A stretch of 5,772 nucleotides of DNA from assembly GCA_016795255.1 (NCBI GenBank), contig JAEUIB010000070.1, positions 1 to 5,772 on the forward strand, written 5' to 3'. The translations under genes were made by a program, and so were the position numbers. This document shows positions 4,611 through 5,772 of this stretch, one piece after another; the first letter of the stretch is position 1, and the number at the start of each line of letters is the position of its first letter. This DNA comes from Planctomycetota bacterium. GTDB taxonomy: Bacteria > Planctomycetota > B15-G4 > JADJEK01. Under the pieces are notes generated by a model that saw only the letters and a list, made by a program, of their open reading frames with translations, ran no database searches and was not told the DNA's origin.

Positions 4611-5772
4611 TCAACGGTCGAGCAGGACGCCGACGACCTTGCCCTTCGCCGCCGAGAACACGGCGAACGATCCCGCACACGTGCCGCGCATCTGGATCGA
4701 CGCGTCGGCGGAGAACAGCCCGAGCGGTTCCAGCGACCGTCGATCGAGCACGTGGATCAGTCCGTCGGCGCCGGCCGCCGCGACGCGCGATCCGGACCCG
4801 GCCGCCAGCCGGGCGTCGAGTTCGACGACCCGTGCGGTCTTCGTCTCGAGGTCGACCGCGGCGAGCCGGCCTTGCGATTCGACGACGGGGAATCCGCGGT
4901 CCGGTGCGATCGCGGTCACCGCGCGGCCCGGGAACACCGGGATCGTCGCGGTCTTCTCCAGGCGCGTCGCATCGAACACGAACAGCGCGCCGTCGCCGGT
5001 GCCGACGAACAGCGTCGCTCCGTCGACCGCGAACGCCGCGACCGCGCCGTCGCCGAACGTCGCGTCCGGCAATGCCGTCAGTCCGCCGCCTCGCGTCAGG
5101 ATCCACACGCGGCCGGCGTTCGACACCAGTGCGAAGCGATCGCCCGCGACCGTCAGCGGACCGAACGCGACGCCCGAATCGACGGCGACGTGACGCACGC
5201 TCGCGCCGGCGCAGACCGCGATGCCGCCGTCGTCGAGCGCCAACGCGACCGTGTTCCCGGACACCGCGGGCGCACTCGCGCCGCGAGCCGGCAGCACGTA
5301 CGTGTGCAGGACGCGGCCATCGGTGCGATCGAGCCGAAGCAGCTTCGACCCCGTCACCGGCAACAGGACGCCGTCCTGCGTGACCGCGGGAGGAGCCGTC
5401 GCGCCGGCGAGATCCGGCAGGTCGATGCTGAAGCGCGTCTCGAGCGTGCTCGGCGACAGTCCGCACAAGCGGCCCTGCTCCTGCGGCACGACGACCAGCG
5501 ACGCATCGGCCGCCGGCGCGAACGACGCCGCCAGCGGCAGCACCGCTTCACGGTCGGGCAGGCGCGGCAATCGACGCGTCACGCGCGCCGACTCCGTCGC
5601 GTCGATCGGAACGCGCAGCGGGACGAAGCCGCTCGCGATCAACTCGACGGTGACCGGCTTCGAATGCGGCAGATCGAGCACGAACGGCGTTTCGGCGGCG
5701 AGCGACGCGTTGCCGCTGCTCAGGCTGAGGTCGACGCCGTCGACGCGGATGCGCGCGCGCGACGGGACGCTG
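4611..5772 (-). CDS. PEGA-like domain plus eight-repeat beta-propeller protein (5' partial)
   Basis: The gene enters from the right edge; 386 residues are in the window and the start is outside it. The GTG at 5681 is an internal valine (TPFVLDLPHS), because the reading frame and the domain continue upstream to base 5771. Fragment residues 5-57 look like a PEGA domain: RIRVDGVDLSLSSG, ETPFVLDLPHSKPVTVEL, then IASGFVPLRVPI. After a short Arg-rich stretch, residues 85-386 hold eight repeats of about 40 residues, each ending in a strand such as GRLCGL, SKLLRLD, GRVWIL, GALFVFD, GRLAAVD or GLIHVLD, typical of PQQ/WD40-like propellers. PEGA domains are usually extracytoplasmic, in envelope proteins or next to the membrane segment of Ser/Thr kinases, so the missing N terminus may hold a kinase domain, membrane helix or signal peptide. 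The protein ends VGVLLDR, followed by TGA. Domain calls are good; function is unknown. Confidence 0.85.
   Translation of the reverse strand, partial: SVPSRARIRVDGVDLSLSSGNASLAAETPFVLDLPHSKPVTVELIASGFVPLRVPIDATESARVTRRLPRLPDREAVLPLAASFAPAADASLVVVPQEQGRLCGLSPSTLETRFSIDLPDLAGATAPPAVTQDGVLLPVTGSKLLRLDRTDGRVLHTYVLPARGASAPAVSGNTVALALDDGGIAVCAGASVRHVAVDSGVAFGPLTVAGDRFALVSNAGRVWILTRGGGLTALPDATFGDGAVAAFAVDGATLFVGTGDGALFVFDATRLEKTATIPVFPGRAVTAIAPDRGFPVVESQGRLAAVDLETKTARVVELDARLAAGSGSRVAAAGADGLIHVLDRRSLEPLGLFSADASIQMRGTCAGSFAVFSAAKGKVVGVLLDR

Noticed and set aside
4420..5466. Extending the TPR-Roadblock gene upstream to give a 723-residue protein
   Set aside because: The upstream part is an Arg-rich shadow of the PEGA/propeller gene, and a good Shine-Dalgarno sits 6 nt before ATG 4419.

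Overview
The window is strongly GC-rich, with very high GC at third codon positions and short operon-style spacing, so it is bacterial. The gene content (a Ras-like MglA GTPase, several Roadblock/LC7 proteins and a PEGA/beta-propeller protein) recalls Myxococcota, Planctomycetota and related complex-signalling lineages. The sequence does not settle the phylum. No insertion sequence, rRNA, tRNA or CRISPR array is visible.

Left part, plus strand (1-890): the 3' end of a beta-CASP metallo-beta-lactamase RNA-processing nuclease runs into a P-loop AAA_28-type nucleotide-binding protein. The stop of the first gene and the likely TTG start of the second overlap in a TTGA. Positions 891-1113 are a non-coding gap between convergent genes and contain three inverted repeats.

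Central part, minus strand (4419 down to 1114): four tightly spaced genes look like one operon, in the order TPR + C-terminal Roadblock-like protein, small Roadblock/LC7 protein, MglA-family GTPase, MglB-like Roadblock protein. The GTPase is the centrepiece. Its G domain lines up with Myxococcus MglA residue for residue at the key motifs, including the P-loop, the arginine-finger R53, the TVPGQ motif and NKRD. Unlike the classical protein of about 195 residues, it carries about 200 more: a Pro/Ala-rich linker with a duplicated GGLxIERN motif, then a hydrophobic helix at the extreme C terminus. It is therefore predicted to be a tail-anchored, membrane-tethered MglA. The last gene closely resembles MglB, the activator/exchange regulator of MglA, and retains the acidic C-terminal DDLF-type tail.

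Right part, minus strand (5772 down to 4611): the C-terminal part of a protein with a PEGA-like domain and eight beta-propeller repeats of about 40 residues; its N terminus lies outside the window. The 191-bp gap between it and the operon (4420-4610) holds a short octamer repeat tract and two competing hairpins.

Taken together (inference), the minus-strand block looks like a membrane-anchored small-GTPase switch with three separate Roadblock-fold partners, one of them on a TPR scaffold, next to a possible sensor or scaffold protein. MglA and MglB set cell polarity and motility in Myxococcus. The tethered GTPase and the extra Roadblock proteins suggest a variant in which the GTPase cannot cycle freely through the cytoplasm.
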